DNA of 64,000 nucleotides. Origin: Muribaculaceae bacterium (GTDB taxonomy: Bacteria; Bacteroidota; Bacteroidia; Bacteroidales; Muribaculaceae). Every line of letters begins with the position of its first letter. Position 1 is the first letter of the stretch. The stretch covers positions 1-64,000 of the forward strand of contig JAFQZK010000023.1 of the NCBI GenBank assembly GCA_017405965.1. The letters are read 5' to 3'. The position numbers and the translations under genes are program-made. Shown here in pieces: positions 1 to 8,216 of the stretch. Below the pieces are notes generated by a model. That model saw nothing but the letters and a program-made list of their open reading frames with translations. It had not been told where the DNA came from and searched no databases.

Positions 1-33
1 TTCATCCTGAGCCAGGATCAAACTCTTCGTTGT
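1..33 (-). rRNA. 16S ribosomal RNA, 5' end (partial)
   Basis: The reverse complement of bases 1-27 is the near-universal 5' end of 16S rRNA, including AGAGTTTGATCCTGGCTCAG. Only the first 30 or so nucleotides lie in the window, and the gene continues beyond base 1. The 5' boundary near 33 is estimated by analogy with other 16S genes. Confidence 0.95.
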
Positions 34-231
34 TGTATTATCGTCTCTTCTTTTTCAAGAATATAAATGAAAACGCAACACGCTTGAAATCCAGTTCTCG
101 TTTCCTGGCCTCTGATCAGGTTGAATCTCGTATTCTTACTGCCTGTGTACATCGTCTTAAACGACTTGGAATCGACGGGAACAACTGTTACATTGTCCCT
201 TGTTCTCTTGTACTACTCGTTGCTGCAAACA

Positions 232-244
232 TGTCAAAGAGCTA
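232..244 (-). promoter_or_regulatory. boxA-like antitermination site in the rRNA leader
   Basis: The minus strand reads TAGCTCTTTGACA, close to the bacterial boxA consensus TGCTCTTTAACA. It lies between the rRNA promoter and the 16S 5' end, where a Nus-factor antitermination site is expected. Confidence 0.7.
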
Positions 245-278
245 TTGTTTAGCGCCACACCTGTGGCGAAAAGCGGTG

Positions 279-309
279 CAAAGGTACTGCCATTTTTGAA
301 ACTGGCAAA
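279..309 (-). promoter_or_regulatory. rRNA operon promoter (Bacteroidetes type)
   Basis: On the minus strand there is a TTTG at 309-306, exactly 19 bp, then TACCTTTG at 286-279. This fits the Bacteroidetes primary-sigma consensus TTTG/N19/TAnnTTTG. Transcription would start near 272 and give a leader of about 240 nt before 16S. An AT-rich stretch with several T and A runs lies upstream (310-430). I see no protein gene in 34-476. Confidence 0.8.
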
Positions 310-445
310 TTTTTTAGCAACTTTTTTTCATTGAAGTTATTAACAATTTGGCAAAAACAAGAATCAATTACCTGATTAACAGATAATTGATTCAATAGAT
401 TTTTTTTCAAAAAAATGATATTTTTTTTGGTTTTGCCGAAAAACA

Positions 446-459
446 CGGGGAAAAACCCG
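446..459 (-). terminator. short terminator-like hairpin after the DUF1460 gene
   Basis: On the minus strand a small CGGG/CCCG stem with a T-rich loop is followed by TGTTTTTC. It sits just past the stop codon of the gene starting at 1361. The stem is short, so confidence is limited. Confidence 0.4.
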
Positions 460-476
460 AAAAATGGAGGCAATGT

Positions 477-1361
477 TTACTGCATCATGCGATAGACACG
501 GATGCCTATATTGGACTTGGATCGCTCCAGGTACTTGAACAAGGGTTTGGCCTCCAGCATGACCTTGCCGCCCGACATGGATGCGTCGAGCAGATAGGGG
601 TCACCTTTCTCATCAACGATGATGATGCCGTTATGGGAAACGTCCAGTCCTTCCATCTTGGTGACCAGCGAAACGAAGTCGCCCGAGCGCAGTGCGGCCT
701 TCACTCCCTTATCGTTGAGCCAGGAGCGCTTGAGATATGGGTAGCGATGGTTGCGCAACTCATAGCGGCGAATCTTCTCGACCATGACCGAGTCGTTCTT
801 GAGCTGGCGATACTGATCGGGATGCTTGGTCATGTAGTCAATATTCTTGATCATGTAGTCGGCATGCGGCAGATCGGGGGTGATCTCCTTCAGGTTGCCG
901 CGCATGTTGTTATCGATGATCCACTCGCTCATGTAATGGATGCGGCTGGAGTAGTCGCCCATCTTGCCACCGCGGTAGCGCACGTTCTCGATGTTGGCCG
1001 CAAAGTCGCGCCACGAGTACCGATGTTCAAGCGTGGCACGCGTCAAGGCATACAGGGTCTCGATAAACGTGAGGCAATCCAGCTCGTGGATGTTGATGGT
1101 GAGCATCTCCTCATCGCCCTCCAAGGTATGGGCCACGTAGGGCGTTCCCAGCAACTGACGGGCATAGAACTCCACGAGGGCATTGGCGTCGGTGATATTG
1201 GATTCATAGCCCTTTGCCAATAATTGGTTGATCATAGTCGTGTCACTATCGCAGTGGAAACGCATCTGCGCTGTGGTTGCTGCCTGTGCCACTTGCTGTG
1301 CGGGTTGCTTGGGAGCACAAGCCACCAGCAGGACAAACATCAAGAATAAGATTTTTTTCAT
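477..1361 (-). CDS. DUF1460 lipoprotein, predicted N-acetylmuramoyl-L-alanine amidase-like (NlpC/P60 fold)
   Basis: This 294-residue protein has a lipoprotein signal (residues 1-15, lipobox LLVAC, Cys15), so it is probably anchored in the periplasmic or outer-membrane space. The motif ELDCLTFIET (Cys96) and the later SHNGIII (His near 242) match the DUF1460 family, whose fold is that of NlpC/P60 cysteine amidases acting on peptidoglycan stem peptides. The RGGKMGDYSSRIHYMSEWI block is also typical. Family knowledge gives a cell-wall role; the exact substrate is not visible. It lies downstream of the amylase gene on the same strand, but a 520-bp gap and a terminator suggest separate transcription. 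Confidence 0.85.
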   Translation of the reverse strand: MKKILFLMFVLLVACAPKQPAQQVAQAATTAQMRFHCDSDTTMINQLLAKGYESNITDANALVEFYARQLLGTPYVAHTLEGDEEMLTINIHELDCLTFIETLYALTRATLEHRYSWRDFAANIENVRYRGGKMGDYSSRIHYMSEWIIDNNMRGNLKEITPDLPHADYMIKNIDYMTKHPDQYRQLKNDSVMVEKIRRYELRNHRYPYLKRSWLNDKGVKAALRSGDFVSLVTKMEGLDVSHNGIIIVDEKGDPYLLDASMSGGKVMLEAKPLFKYLERSKSNIGIRVYRMMQ

Positions 1362-1478
1362 CGTTGACTTGTTTAGGTTGATTCAAAGCACAAAATTACA
1401 AAAAATCTCAATCAAGCACCCACCCAAGCCTAATTTTTGATTCTTATTAGTGCCAGCTAAAAACATCGAAGTTATTAT

Positions 1479-1733
1479 GGTTCGAAGAACCGATTTCAAT
1501 GAGAGAGACCACGCAAGAGGGTCGGAGGCCCTCGCAGCTCGGTCACAGAGCAGAACGCCGCAAGAGCCTAGAAGAGGAACTTTGTGTTCGACAGACATTG
1601 ACAACTGTTGAAGTTCGTCTTCGACGCACTTACCGTCTGATATGCCTGTCACCAAGCTGCGCTCATCTTCGATGAGCTTGCATGGTGTTTTCCATAAAAG
1701 TCGAGTCTTCGACCCGACCTGCCTCTTCGAGGC
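1479..1733. other. array of short perfect hairpins with GAA/TTC triloops, unidentified
   Basis: The 523-bp gap 1362-1884 has no convincing gene but holds a run of small palindromes. Those with a three-base loop closed by C-G are GGTTC-GAA-GAACC (1479-1491), CGTC-TTC-GACG (1616-1626), GCTCATC-TTC-GATGAGC (1661-1677), GTC-TTC-GAC inside a larger stem (1700-1718), and GCCTC-TTC-GAGGC (1721-1733). Less perfect stems are at 1517-1533, 1567-1577 and 1586-1611. On the minus strand most loops become C(GAA)G, a loop known to be unusually stable in DNA. The stem sequences differ while pairing is kept, which suggests structure rather than a copied unit. It could be a noncoding RNA, a processed leader of the DUF1460 gene, or a protein-binding array. 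Confidence 0.5.
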
Positions 1734-1825
1734 TAAAGCCAAACCCATTATTCAAAAGGAACCAATATTTGTTTTGCGGTCACTGATAACAATTTTTGAT
1801 TTTAACATATATAATGTACATGAAA

Positions 1826-1854
1826 GACAGGCGACCCGCAACGAGTCGCCTGTC
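1826..1854 (-). terminator. terminator-like hairpin after the amylase gene
   Basis: A perfect 10-bp stem, GACAGGCGAC paired with GTCGCCTGTC around a 9-nt loop, lies 31 bases past the amylase stop codon. The following minus-strand sequence is only mildly T-rich (TTTCATGT). Confidence 0.65.
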
Positions 1855-1884
1855 CAGATGCCAGAGCTATTCAAAAGTCCGGTT

Positions 1885-4800
1885 TCAAATTTGTTTCATC
1901 ACCAGGTTGATCAAGCCGGTGACGTCGGTAACGGTGATAAACCCGTCACCCGTGATATCGGCGTTCACCTCATTAAATACCAGAGGTCGGCTGCCCATCA
2001 TGTAATTGATCAAGGTGGTCACGTCAACGATGTTCACTACACCGTCGTCGTTCACATCACCCAGCAGCCCGGGCTGCAGCGTCTCGGTTGCGCTGAGGAT
2101 GTAAAGTTCCCACTTGCCGCTCACGGGCGAATGCTCAGCGTCATCGGGATTGACGCCAGCCAGCATCGGCTCGTTGCCTGCAAGCGCCCTGACGATACCC
2201 GTCAACGAGTAACCGTACTTCGCGCGAATCGTGTTCTGGGGGTCGAAGGACGTCATATCCTCCCAATAACCCTGCTTGACAGTCGCCATGAACGCACCGG
2301 GCAGGTTCTCGCTGTTGAAGTCGCCCTCGCTTTTGGGCATGACCATGACAAAGGTGGTGTCGTTGAGCTGCTCACGGCAGATGGCATCCACAACCTGGAC
2401 ATACTCCTGCGGCTTGGGCTCAACCATGAAATACTCGGCCTGCTCAACGAAATTGGCGGGTATGAAGGTATTGGGAGTGTAAGGTGACTCGGAGGTGGGA
2501 ACAGGGTTGACACGCAACTCGATCGTGGGATTATCGCGGTCGGTGAGCGTGCCTATCACGGTCTGTCCCAACAACAGGTGCCCCGCTGCATCAACGGGCT
2601 CTTTAAGGATAAGTTGAGCCCAGTTGCTCTGGTCATACTCCACACCGGCGGTCGATTCCGGCACGGGCAAAGACTGCGTGTTGCAGCTGGGATTGACGGC
2701 ATCGCCGTCCTCGTCCTTCACCCACAGCCACTGGCCCTGGTCGTTGATGCGCACACCGGTCAGGTCGTTGGCGACAATATACTCCTTACCTACCTCGCCC
2801 TTGCTGACGATATCGGCAAGAGACATCAAATTGCTCTTGACAACACCCACCAGCCCGCTGGCATTGTAATAACCACCGTTGACAAAGGCAAAGTCGGCAG
2901 TCTGTGACCAGGTATTACCATTGTCGTTGAAAATCACATTGGCGGGTTTCTCAGTGAGGTCGCCATTGTAAACCCAACGATAGACGGTATTTCCGTTAGG
3001 TGCCACGCCGACGGGCGAACCGAGCGATTCGCCGGGCCAACTGCTGCCGGTGTAAATCGTCCATTGGTTGTATGCCCAGATGTGAGGTTCACCATAGCCG
3101 GTGCTGTTCTCGAAGTAGCAATAGATCACATCATCGCCCAGACTGACGGCACACGACGGCAAGGTCGCGGACTCCGGAGTCACGACACGCGTGTAGCCCG
3201 AATAGCCGTCATAGGTGAAGTAATAATCACCGGGTGTCAAGTTCTGGATGTTCTCGGTCTGGCCACCGTTGCCGTTGTTGAAGATGATGTTGAGCGAAGG
3301 CGCATCCTGTGAATAGTGGTACCATCCCTCGTCGTTCTTCTCGGTGAGCTTTGTACCCGGCCAAGCCACAGGAGCTACATTCTCGCCACCGATCACCTCC
3401 CATGCATAGACGTAGAAATCATTGTCGGCAGCGACATAGATGTTGACGGTGTTGTTCTCGGTGACAGAATAGGTGCGGGCCACCTGATTGATGACATGGC
3501 CTTCCCTGATCACACCAGCACGCAGCACATAGTTGCCCGTAGCCGTGAACGTCACTTCACCTTGATAGGTGACTTGGGTGCCGTTGGTCAGCGAGGGCTC
3601 GGTGCCGTCGGTGGTATAGACAATCACAGCGTCGCTGTTGCTGGCCGTGAGGTGAGCCGTAAGCGGCCCCATGTAATCACCGCTAGCCATATCTATCGAT
3701 ACCGTGGGATTATAGAGTGCCTGCATGTAGGTCGATGTCAAATCATAGGCCACGCCATCGGCGAAGCTGAAGAACGCGTCGCTGGTGATGCCGTTGATGT
3801 CGGCCGTCTGGGTGGCACCGCTGCCATAGCTCAAGATGATGTTGATCTTGCTGGCCTCGATCGTGGCATGCAGCCATCTCACACCACCCACGATCACGCT
3901 GTTGGCCTCGTCAAGCTGCCAACCGGGGAAGGGGCTGGTGAGCACATTCTCCTGGTCGTCAAAGGCAAACAGGAAAGGTTGGCGGCCACCGTCATACTTC
4001 ACATAGATCCTGATCTTGCCGTCGTCGGCTGCTGCGTCCACCACATACTCACGAGTCACGATGCTGTTGGCACGCACTTGGCCGTTGGCCAGCACGCCCA
4101 CCTTGAGAGTGGTGTTCTTGTCGAACGTGAGATTCACGCCAGCGGCGTCGGTGATCTGCGCACTGCCGGGGCCAGGATTCTTGCCGTCGGTCGTATAGAC
4201 CAGCACGGTGCCCTCGCAGGAGGGTTGCACATTCACATTGATGGGAGCGCTGTAGTTGCCGCTGCTCTTGTCGATGACAGGATAGCCGTACACCAGGTCT
4301 TGCTTGACGTTGCCGTCGATCTGGTCGGCCAGCGACGCGGTGATGCTCAATCGGCAGGTTCCCTCGTCATTGAGCCATACCTCGCTGAAGCCTTCGGGGA
4401 CACCAGTATTCACAGCCTCGTCGCCCAACTGCAGATACAAGTCACCGTTCTCGCCCGTCACACGCCATGCGATACTGTAGGAGCCGATGTCCTCGGGCGC
4501 CCAAGCGGTGCTCTCGTTAGTGATGCCGGCGGTGCGGCGCGCCTTGACGAAACGCGCGATGAGGTCGTGCCATCCCGGATGCATGAAGTGGGGATAGAAC
4601 AGACACGGCGTGCCCGGCATCGACAGGATGAAGCAGTTAGCCTCGACAATCTGGTGGTTGACACGGTGCATATAGTTGCTGTTGCTGGCATCGGTCGGCA
4701 GGTCCTTGAACGTGTCGTGGTTGTCGATGAACGTCACAGCATAGCGCTTGAAACGGTAATCCCAGATGAGACCGTCTTTCTTGAGCACGCGGAAATTGTG

Positions 4801-5892
4801 TCCGCTACCATCGTTGAACGCCTGCCTGATCATTTCCTGCAGGGGGAAGTCGAACGCGGCACTCTGGAAGCCGCCCTCGTCATACACGCCCTTGATCCAA
4901 GCCTTGATGTCGTCGGCCGTGCCCCAGAACTCACCCACCGAGAAGGTGGGCCTCACCATCTTGTTGTAATAGGCGAAATGCTTGGGCTCAAAGCCGCGCG
5001 CATAGTCGTAGCGGAAACCGATGTAACCCAATTCGTCCTTGAGGTAATTCAGATAGGTAAGAATCTTCTGCTGCGTTGCCGGGCTGTGGTGGTCCACGTC
5101 ACGAGCCCAGGGGCCCTTGCCGGCATCGCCGCCACAGTCGGTGTTACCGCTGCCCTTGCCGCTCTCGTCGTCCCAGCAGATGTCCTTGCACTTGCCGTTC
5201 TCGTCCCATTCCCACTGGATGCTGTAGGTCTTGCCCGTGGTGGGGCCGATAACGTTAATCTCATCGACAAAGTCGGCTGCATTGTCCACCCCACTCCACG
5301 TGCTCAAGCCGCCCTTATGGTTGGCCACCACGTCCTCCATGGCGCCCGTTCCTGCGGCCTTGTAGGCACTGATGAGGTTAATCAGTTCGCTCTCGGTGCC
5401 GAAGTAGCTCATCGGCGACCATGTCGTGCCGTTGACATTGTAGGTCTCGCCTCGGTTGTGGTCGAGATAGAACACGGGCACGAAACCCATACAGTCGGGG
5501 TTATTGATCATGTCGCCATAATGGGTGCACACCCACGAGCCGTTGTGGCCCGCACGCCATGCCTCACCCTCGGTGATGAACATGGTCTGGTCGGAGCACA
5601 CCGTGGCACCGCTCTGCGGCAGCCACAACAAGTCGATGTAGGGAGCGATATTGTCCTTCTGGCTCAACAAGCCGGCCCACGTGGTGACGGGAACAAGCCA
5701 CTCGTCGTTCTCGCCCCAACCTGCACCATACATGGTCGCCATCGTTTTGTCCGTCTGCCCGTTGGCCAGACGGAAGCTGTCCCAGAAGAAGCCCTGCAAC
5801 ACGACGCCTCCATAATTTGAAGGCCATCCCTGGGCAAAAATTCCCAGCGGCGCTAACAGCGCCCAAACAAACAAGAGTAATTTCTTTTTCAT
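1885..5892 (-). CDS. secreted multidomain alpha-amylase (GH13) with chitobiase-like and starch-binding modules and a C-terminal dockerin-like domain
   Basis: This 1335-residue exported enzyme (signal peptide 1-20, ending IFAQ) is predicted to hydrolyse alpha-1,4-glucan. The four GH13 regions are visible: EDVVANHK near 186, GFRYDYARG with nucleophile Asp296, SVGEFW with acid/base Glu321, and FIDNHD with Asp393. After the catalytic part come two chitobiase-C-like repeats (each with VYTTDG), CBM26-like beta modules (about 650-1000), an uncharacterised segment, and paired EF-hand loops (GDVNDDGVVN, ADITGDGFIT) ending at the last residue. I chose the ATG at 5892 because the signal peptide starts there and the promoter's start site (near 5983) excludes the upstream ATG at 5985. 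No SusC/SusD genes are adjacent, so this is not a classical starch-utilisation locus. Confidence 0.92.
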   Translation of the reverse strand: MKKKLLLFVWALLAPLGIFAQGWPSNYGGVVLQGFFWDSFRLANGQTDKTMATMYGAGWGENDEWLVPVTTWAGLLSQKDNIAPYIDLLWLPQSGATVCSDQTMFITEGEAWRAGHNGSWVCTHYGDMINNPDCMGFVPVFYLDHNRGETYNVNGTTWSPMSYFGTESELINLISAYKAAGTGAMEDVVANHKGGLSTWSGVDNAADFVDEINVIGPTTGKTYSIQWEWDENGKCKDICWDDESGKGSGNTDCGGDAGKGPWARDVDHHSPATQQKILTYLNYLKDELGYIGFRYDYARGFEPKHFAYYNKMVRPTFSVGEFWGTADDIKAWIKGVYDEGGFQSAAFDFPLQEMIRQAFNDGSGHNFRVLKKDGLIWDYRFKRYAVTFIDNHDTFKDLPTDASNSNYMHRVNHQIVEANCFILSMPGTPCLFYPHFMHPGWHDLIARFVKARRTAGITNESTAWAPEDIGSYSIAWRVTGENGDLYLQLGDEAVNTGVPEGFSEVWLNDEGTCRLSITASLADQIDGNVKQDLVYGYPVIDKSSGNYSAPINVNVQPSCEGTVLVYTTDGKNPGPGSAQITDAAGVNLTFDKNTTLKVGVLANGQVRANSIVTREYVVDAAADDGKIRIYVKYDGGRQPFLFAFDDQENVLTSPFPGWQLDEANSVIVGGVRWLHATIEASKINIILSYGSGATQTADINGITSDAFFSFADGVAYDLTSTYMQALYNPTVSIDMASGDYMGPLTAHLTASNSDAVIVYTTDGTEPSLTNGTQVTYQGEVTFTATGNYVLRAGVIREGHVINQVARTYSVTENNTVNIYVAADNDFYVYAWEVIGGENVAPVAWPGTKLTEKNDEGWYHYSQDAPSLNIIFNNGNGGQTENIQNLTPGDYYFTYDGYSGYTRVVTPESATLPSCAVSLGDDVIYCYFENSTGYGEPHIWAYNQWTIYTGSSWPGESLGSPVGVAPNGNTVYRWVYNGDLTEKPANVIFNDNGNTWSQTADFAFVNGGYYNASGLVGVVKSNLMSLADIVSKGEVGKEYIVANDLTGVRINDQGQWLWVKDEDGDAVNPSCNTQSLPVPESTAGVEYDQSNWAQLILKEPVDAAGHLLLGQTVIGTLTDRDNPTIELRVNPVPTSESPYTPNTFIPANFVEQAEYFMVEPKPQEYVQVVDAICREQLNDTTFVMVMPKSEGDFNSENLPGAFMATVKQGYWEDMTSFDPQNTIRAKYGYSLTGIVRALAGNEPMLAGVNPDDAEHSPVSGKWELYILSATETLQPGLLGDVNDDGVVNIVDVTTLINYMMGSRPLVFNEVNADITGDGFITVTDVTGLINLVMKQI

Positions 5893-5989
5893 AAGCCTAA
5901 AACAATAATTATTTTGGTTAACTCTAAATTCTTTACTGTTTATCATAGGTTCAACGTGTCCTGTTACCGAAGAATCAATATTCAAAGTA

Positions 5990-6020
5990 CAAAGATAAAG
6001 TGTTTTAAGATGAAGTCAAA
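5990..6020 (-). promoter_or_regulatory. promoter of the amylase gene
   Basis: On the minus strand TTTG (6020-6017), 19 bp, then TATCTTTG (5997-5990) matches the Bacteroidetes consensus. It gives a leader of about 90 nt before the ATG at 5892. Confidence 0.75.
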
Positions 6021-6108
6021 GAAATCAGTCTCGTTTTTTTAATCAAAATAAACGATTTTGAGGTTTTCTAGTCAAAAAAAATGTGTAATTTAGCAGATTG
6101 AAAAAAAG

Positions 6109-6720
6109 ATGAAACGACTGTTCATAGCATTGATGGCATTGGCCTTGACGGCAGGCAGCCTGTGGGCCAAGGACGACGAGGTGATTGTGACCCGCCAGCT
6201 CTCGTCGTGGCAACGCGACGCACTGCCCGAGAAGACCATCACCGTGGAGATGAAAAAACTCTCCTTCAACAAGAAGGCCGATACGGGACTGATTGACGCC
6301 ATCACCCAAGTGATGGACACCATCGCCAACGAGGATTACCAGAACCGCACCTTCGTGCTCTTGCTCGAAGTCAAGGCAGGAGGTGAGGTCTCGGTCGCCG
6401 CCCACAGCGACGACATCGTGACCCGCGGCCATCACGATGCGACCATTTACTACGGTGACCTGGAGCACCGTCGCTACCACTTCGTGCTGCTCACGGGCAA
6501 GGAAAACCTGCCGTTGTTGGAACAGACTTTCAAGCGCCAAGGCAAGGTGAAGTTCGTGCAGGAGTTTGAGTTCGTGGACTACCCCACTCCTCGCTACCTC
6601 ACCAACGTCATCAGCCAGTGGTCACCCGACAAGGGCTTCAAGTGGCTCACCGTCATCATCAACGAGGACCCGAGCGGCGAGCGTGATGCCTATGATCTGC
6701 CGGCAAGGAACCAGAAATAA
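6109..6720 (+). CDS. secreted protein of unknown function
   Basis: The 203-residue product has a clear signal peptide (1-20, ending SLWA) and a soluble remainder of about 180 residues with no transmembrane segment. I do not recognise a family. Alternating beta and helical stretches such as TFVLLLEVKAGGEVSV and YHFVLLTGKENL suggest one compact domain. It is 21 bases upstream of the cytidylate-kinase-like gene and probably cotranscribed with it. A TAATTTAG box (6084-6091) resembles the -7 element. Confidence 0.75.
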   Translation: MKRLFIALMALALTAGSLWAKDDEVIVTRQLSSWQRDALPEKTITVEMKKLSFNKKADTGLIDAITQVMDTIANEDYQNRTFVLLLEVKAGGEVSVAAHSDDIVTRGHHDATIYYGDLEHRRYHFVLLTGKENLPLLEQTFKRQGKVKFVQEFEFVDYPTPRYLTNVISQWSPDKGFKWLTVIINEDPSGERDAYDLPARNQK

Positions 6721-6741
6721 ACCATAACACGAGATAACCCG

Positions 6742-7383
6742 ATGAACGAAGACCTTAAAAACAACCGGAATTATGTGATTGCCATCGGACGCCAGTTCGG
6801 CTGCGGTGGCCGTGAAGTTGGTCAGCGCGTGGCCCAACTGCTCGACATCAACTACTACGACAAGCAGTTGCTGCTCGAGGCGTCGAAGGCAAGCGGCATC
6901 AATGCCGAAATGTTTGAGGCCGCCGACGAGCGCACCCCTAAGTTCTTCCCCAGCCTGTGGCCACTGAACCTGGCCATGGCCGGCTCGGCATTTGCCAGCG
7001 AAATTCCGATGAGCGACGACAACATCTACAAGGCCCAGTGCCAGGTGATGAAAGACCTGGTGGACCGCAAGTCGTGTGTCATCGTGGGGCGCACGGCCGA
7101 CTATGTGTTGCGCGACTACTGCCCTGTCATCAGCGTGTTCCTGCACGCCCCCATCGACGATCGCGTCAAGCGCATCATCGAGCGCGGCGACTGTGACACG
7201 CGCGAGGCCGCTGAGAAGCGTGCCGACAAAATAGGCAAACTGCGCGCCGAGTACTATAACTTCTACACCGATAAGCTGTGGGGCCACGCCGACAGCTACG
7301 ACCTGTGCCTCGACTCCAGCCTGCTGGGCATCGAGGGCACCGCCCAATTCATCGTTGATTTCGTCAAGCGCCGCCTGGGGTGA
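6742..7383 (+). CDS. cytidylate kinase-like family protein
   Basis: This 213-residue cytoplasmic protein starts with a modified P-loop, GRQFGCGGREVG (residues 16-27), followed by DINYYDKQLL, as in the cytidylate-kinase-like family (AAA_26 type), which is distinct from canonical Cmk. The VIVGRTADYVL and SVFLHAPIDDRVKRI segments match the core and the lid region. The family is presumed to phosphorylate a nucleoside monophosphate or related small molecule; the substrate is unknown. It shares an apparent operon with the preceding secreted protein and possibly the RDD protein 86 bases downstream. Confidence 0.85.
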   Translation: MNEDLKNNRNYVIAIGRQFGCGGREVGQRVAQLLDINYYDKQLLLEASKASGINAEMFEAADERTPKFFPSLWPLNLAMAGSAFASEIPMSDDNIYKAQCQVMKDLVDRKSCVIVGRTADYVLRDYCPVISVFLHAPIDDRVKRIIERGDCDTREAAEKRADKIGKLRAEYYNFYTDKLWGHADSYDLCLDSSLLGIEGTAQFIVDFVKRRLG

Positions 7384-7469
7384 GATTCAAGTTTTGTAAA
7401 ATATCAAAACTTGAAGGTTAAAGGATTCACAACATTGAAACTTATCGTAAGATCAAAATTAAAATCTAC

Positions 7470-7934
7470 ATGAAGACAAAACGTTTACTTGCATTTTTTA
7501 TCGATTGGTTTGCTCTCGGTGTGTGTTATGCTTTGGCGTACATATTGATGTTTGCAGATAATATGATTGCCTTGGTGATAGCTTCGTTTTTAACAGTGTG
7601 CTTCTTTGCTCGTGAAGGCTTTACCGGTCAAGGACTCGGGAAACGCATGATGCAGTTGGAAGCCGTCCCACACAGCCCGATGAGGTTGTTCCTGAGGAAT
7701 CTGACCTTGCTGATTTGGCCACTGGAATTGGTGTTTTTCCTGATTCAAGGAGAGCGTATCGGTGACTTATTGTTCAAGTGCCATATTGTGGAGTACCAGG
7801 GCAAGAAGCCGTTATCTAGGCATAACATCGTGTTGAATATCATCATCATTGCAATAGTCACGCTCATCCTCAGCCTGGTTCTGCTCAATCTGCCCAAGAT
7901 GCGCAGTACTCTGCACCTGCTGTACAGTATCTAA
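7470..7934 (+). CDS. RDD family integral membrane protein
   Basis: The 154-residue protein begins KRLLAFFIDW, the Arg/Asp signature of the RDD family, and has about four hydrophobic segments (8-28, 30-46, 70-92, 118-142). GQGLGKRMMQLE and GERIGDLLFKCHIVE are typical of the loop and C-terminal part of RDD proteins. Their function is poorly defined; some take part in ion exchange. A strong terminator follows. Confidence 0.8.
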   Translation: MKTKRLLAFFIDWFALGVCYALAYILMFADNMIALVIASFLTVCFFAREGFTGQGLGKRMMQLEAVPHSPMRLFLRNLTLLIWPLELVFFLIQGERIGDLLFKCHIVEYQGKKPLSRHNIVLNIIIIAIVTLILSLVLLNLPKMRSTLHLLYSI

Positions 7935-8002
7935 AAACAGGAAAGCTTATAGGTTATAAGAAGATTATTGATCCGGCTTTAGCGTTCTCGACGACCCCAT
8001 TT

Positions 8003-8040
8003 TTCCATAAAGGGAAAACAAGAAATACAATAAGCACAAA
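8003..8040 (+). repeat. intergenic 38-bp repeat, copy 1
   Basis: About 34 of 38 bases match 22272-22309; the conserved core contains GGAAAACAAGAAA, ACAAT and AAGCACA. A weaker third relative is at about 14228-14266, just before the first BspA gene. Here the repeat's 3' end forms the left arm of the terminator at 8031-8066. No function is known to me. Confidence 0.6.
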
Positions 8041-8066
8041 TTTCTAAAAATCAGATTTTTGTGCTT
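8031..8066 (+). terminator. rho-independent terminator after the RDD gene
   Basis: An AAGCACAAA / TTTGTGCTT stem is followed by a T-rich tract (GTCTTTTTTC). It lies about 100 bases after the RDD stop codon. The remaining sequence to 8216 shows no gene. Confidence 0.7.
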
Positions 8067-8216
8067 GTCTTTTTTCAGGATGTCAGTCGATTAAGAGATA
8101 TGTCATCGCGAGGTTGACAGCTCAAGTGATTTGCAAAACGCTAAATGACGCGCGAATACTTGTTGTTTTAGATAATTGTCTGTAAATTTGCATCAATATT
8201 TAAATATTTTAACGAA

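Noticed and set aside
30..299. 89-codon frame on the plus strand next to 16S rRNA
   Set aside because: It covers the rRNA leader, boxA and promoter on the other strand and has no protein-like features.
1383..1748. 121-codon frame on the minus strand across the hairpin array
   Set aside because: The predicted protein has no signal, domain or normal composition, and the region is dominated by palindromes; noncoding structure is a better reading.
3316..5820. Long open frame of 834 codons on the plus strand opposite the amylase gene
   Set aside because: It is fully antisense to a gene with intact GH13 motifs; its composition (His-, Val-, Gly-rich, no domain) fits a shadow frame in codon-biased DNA.
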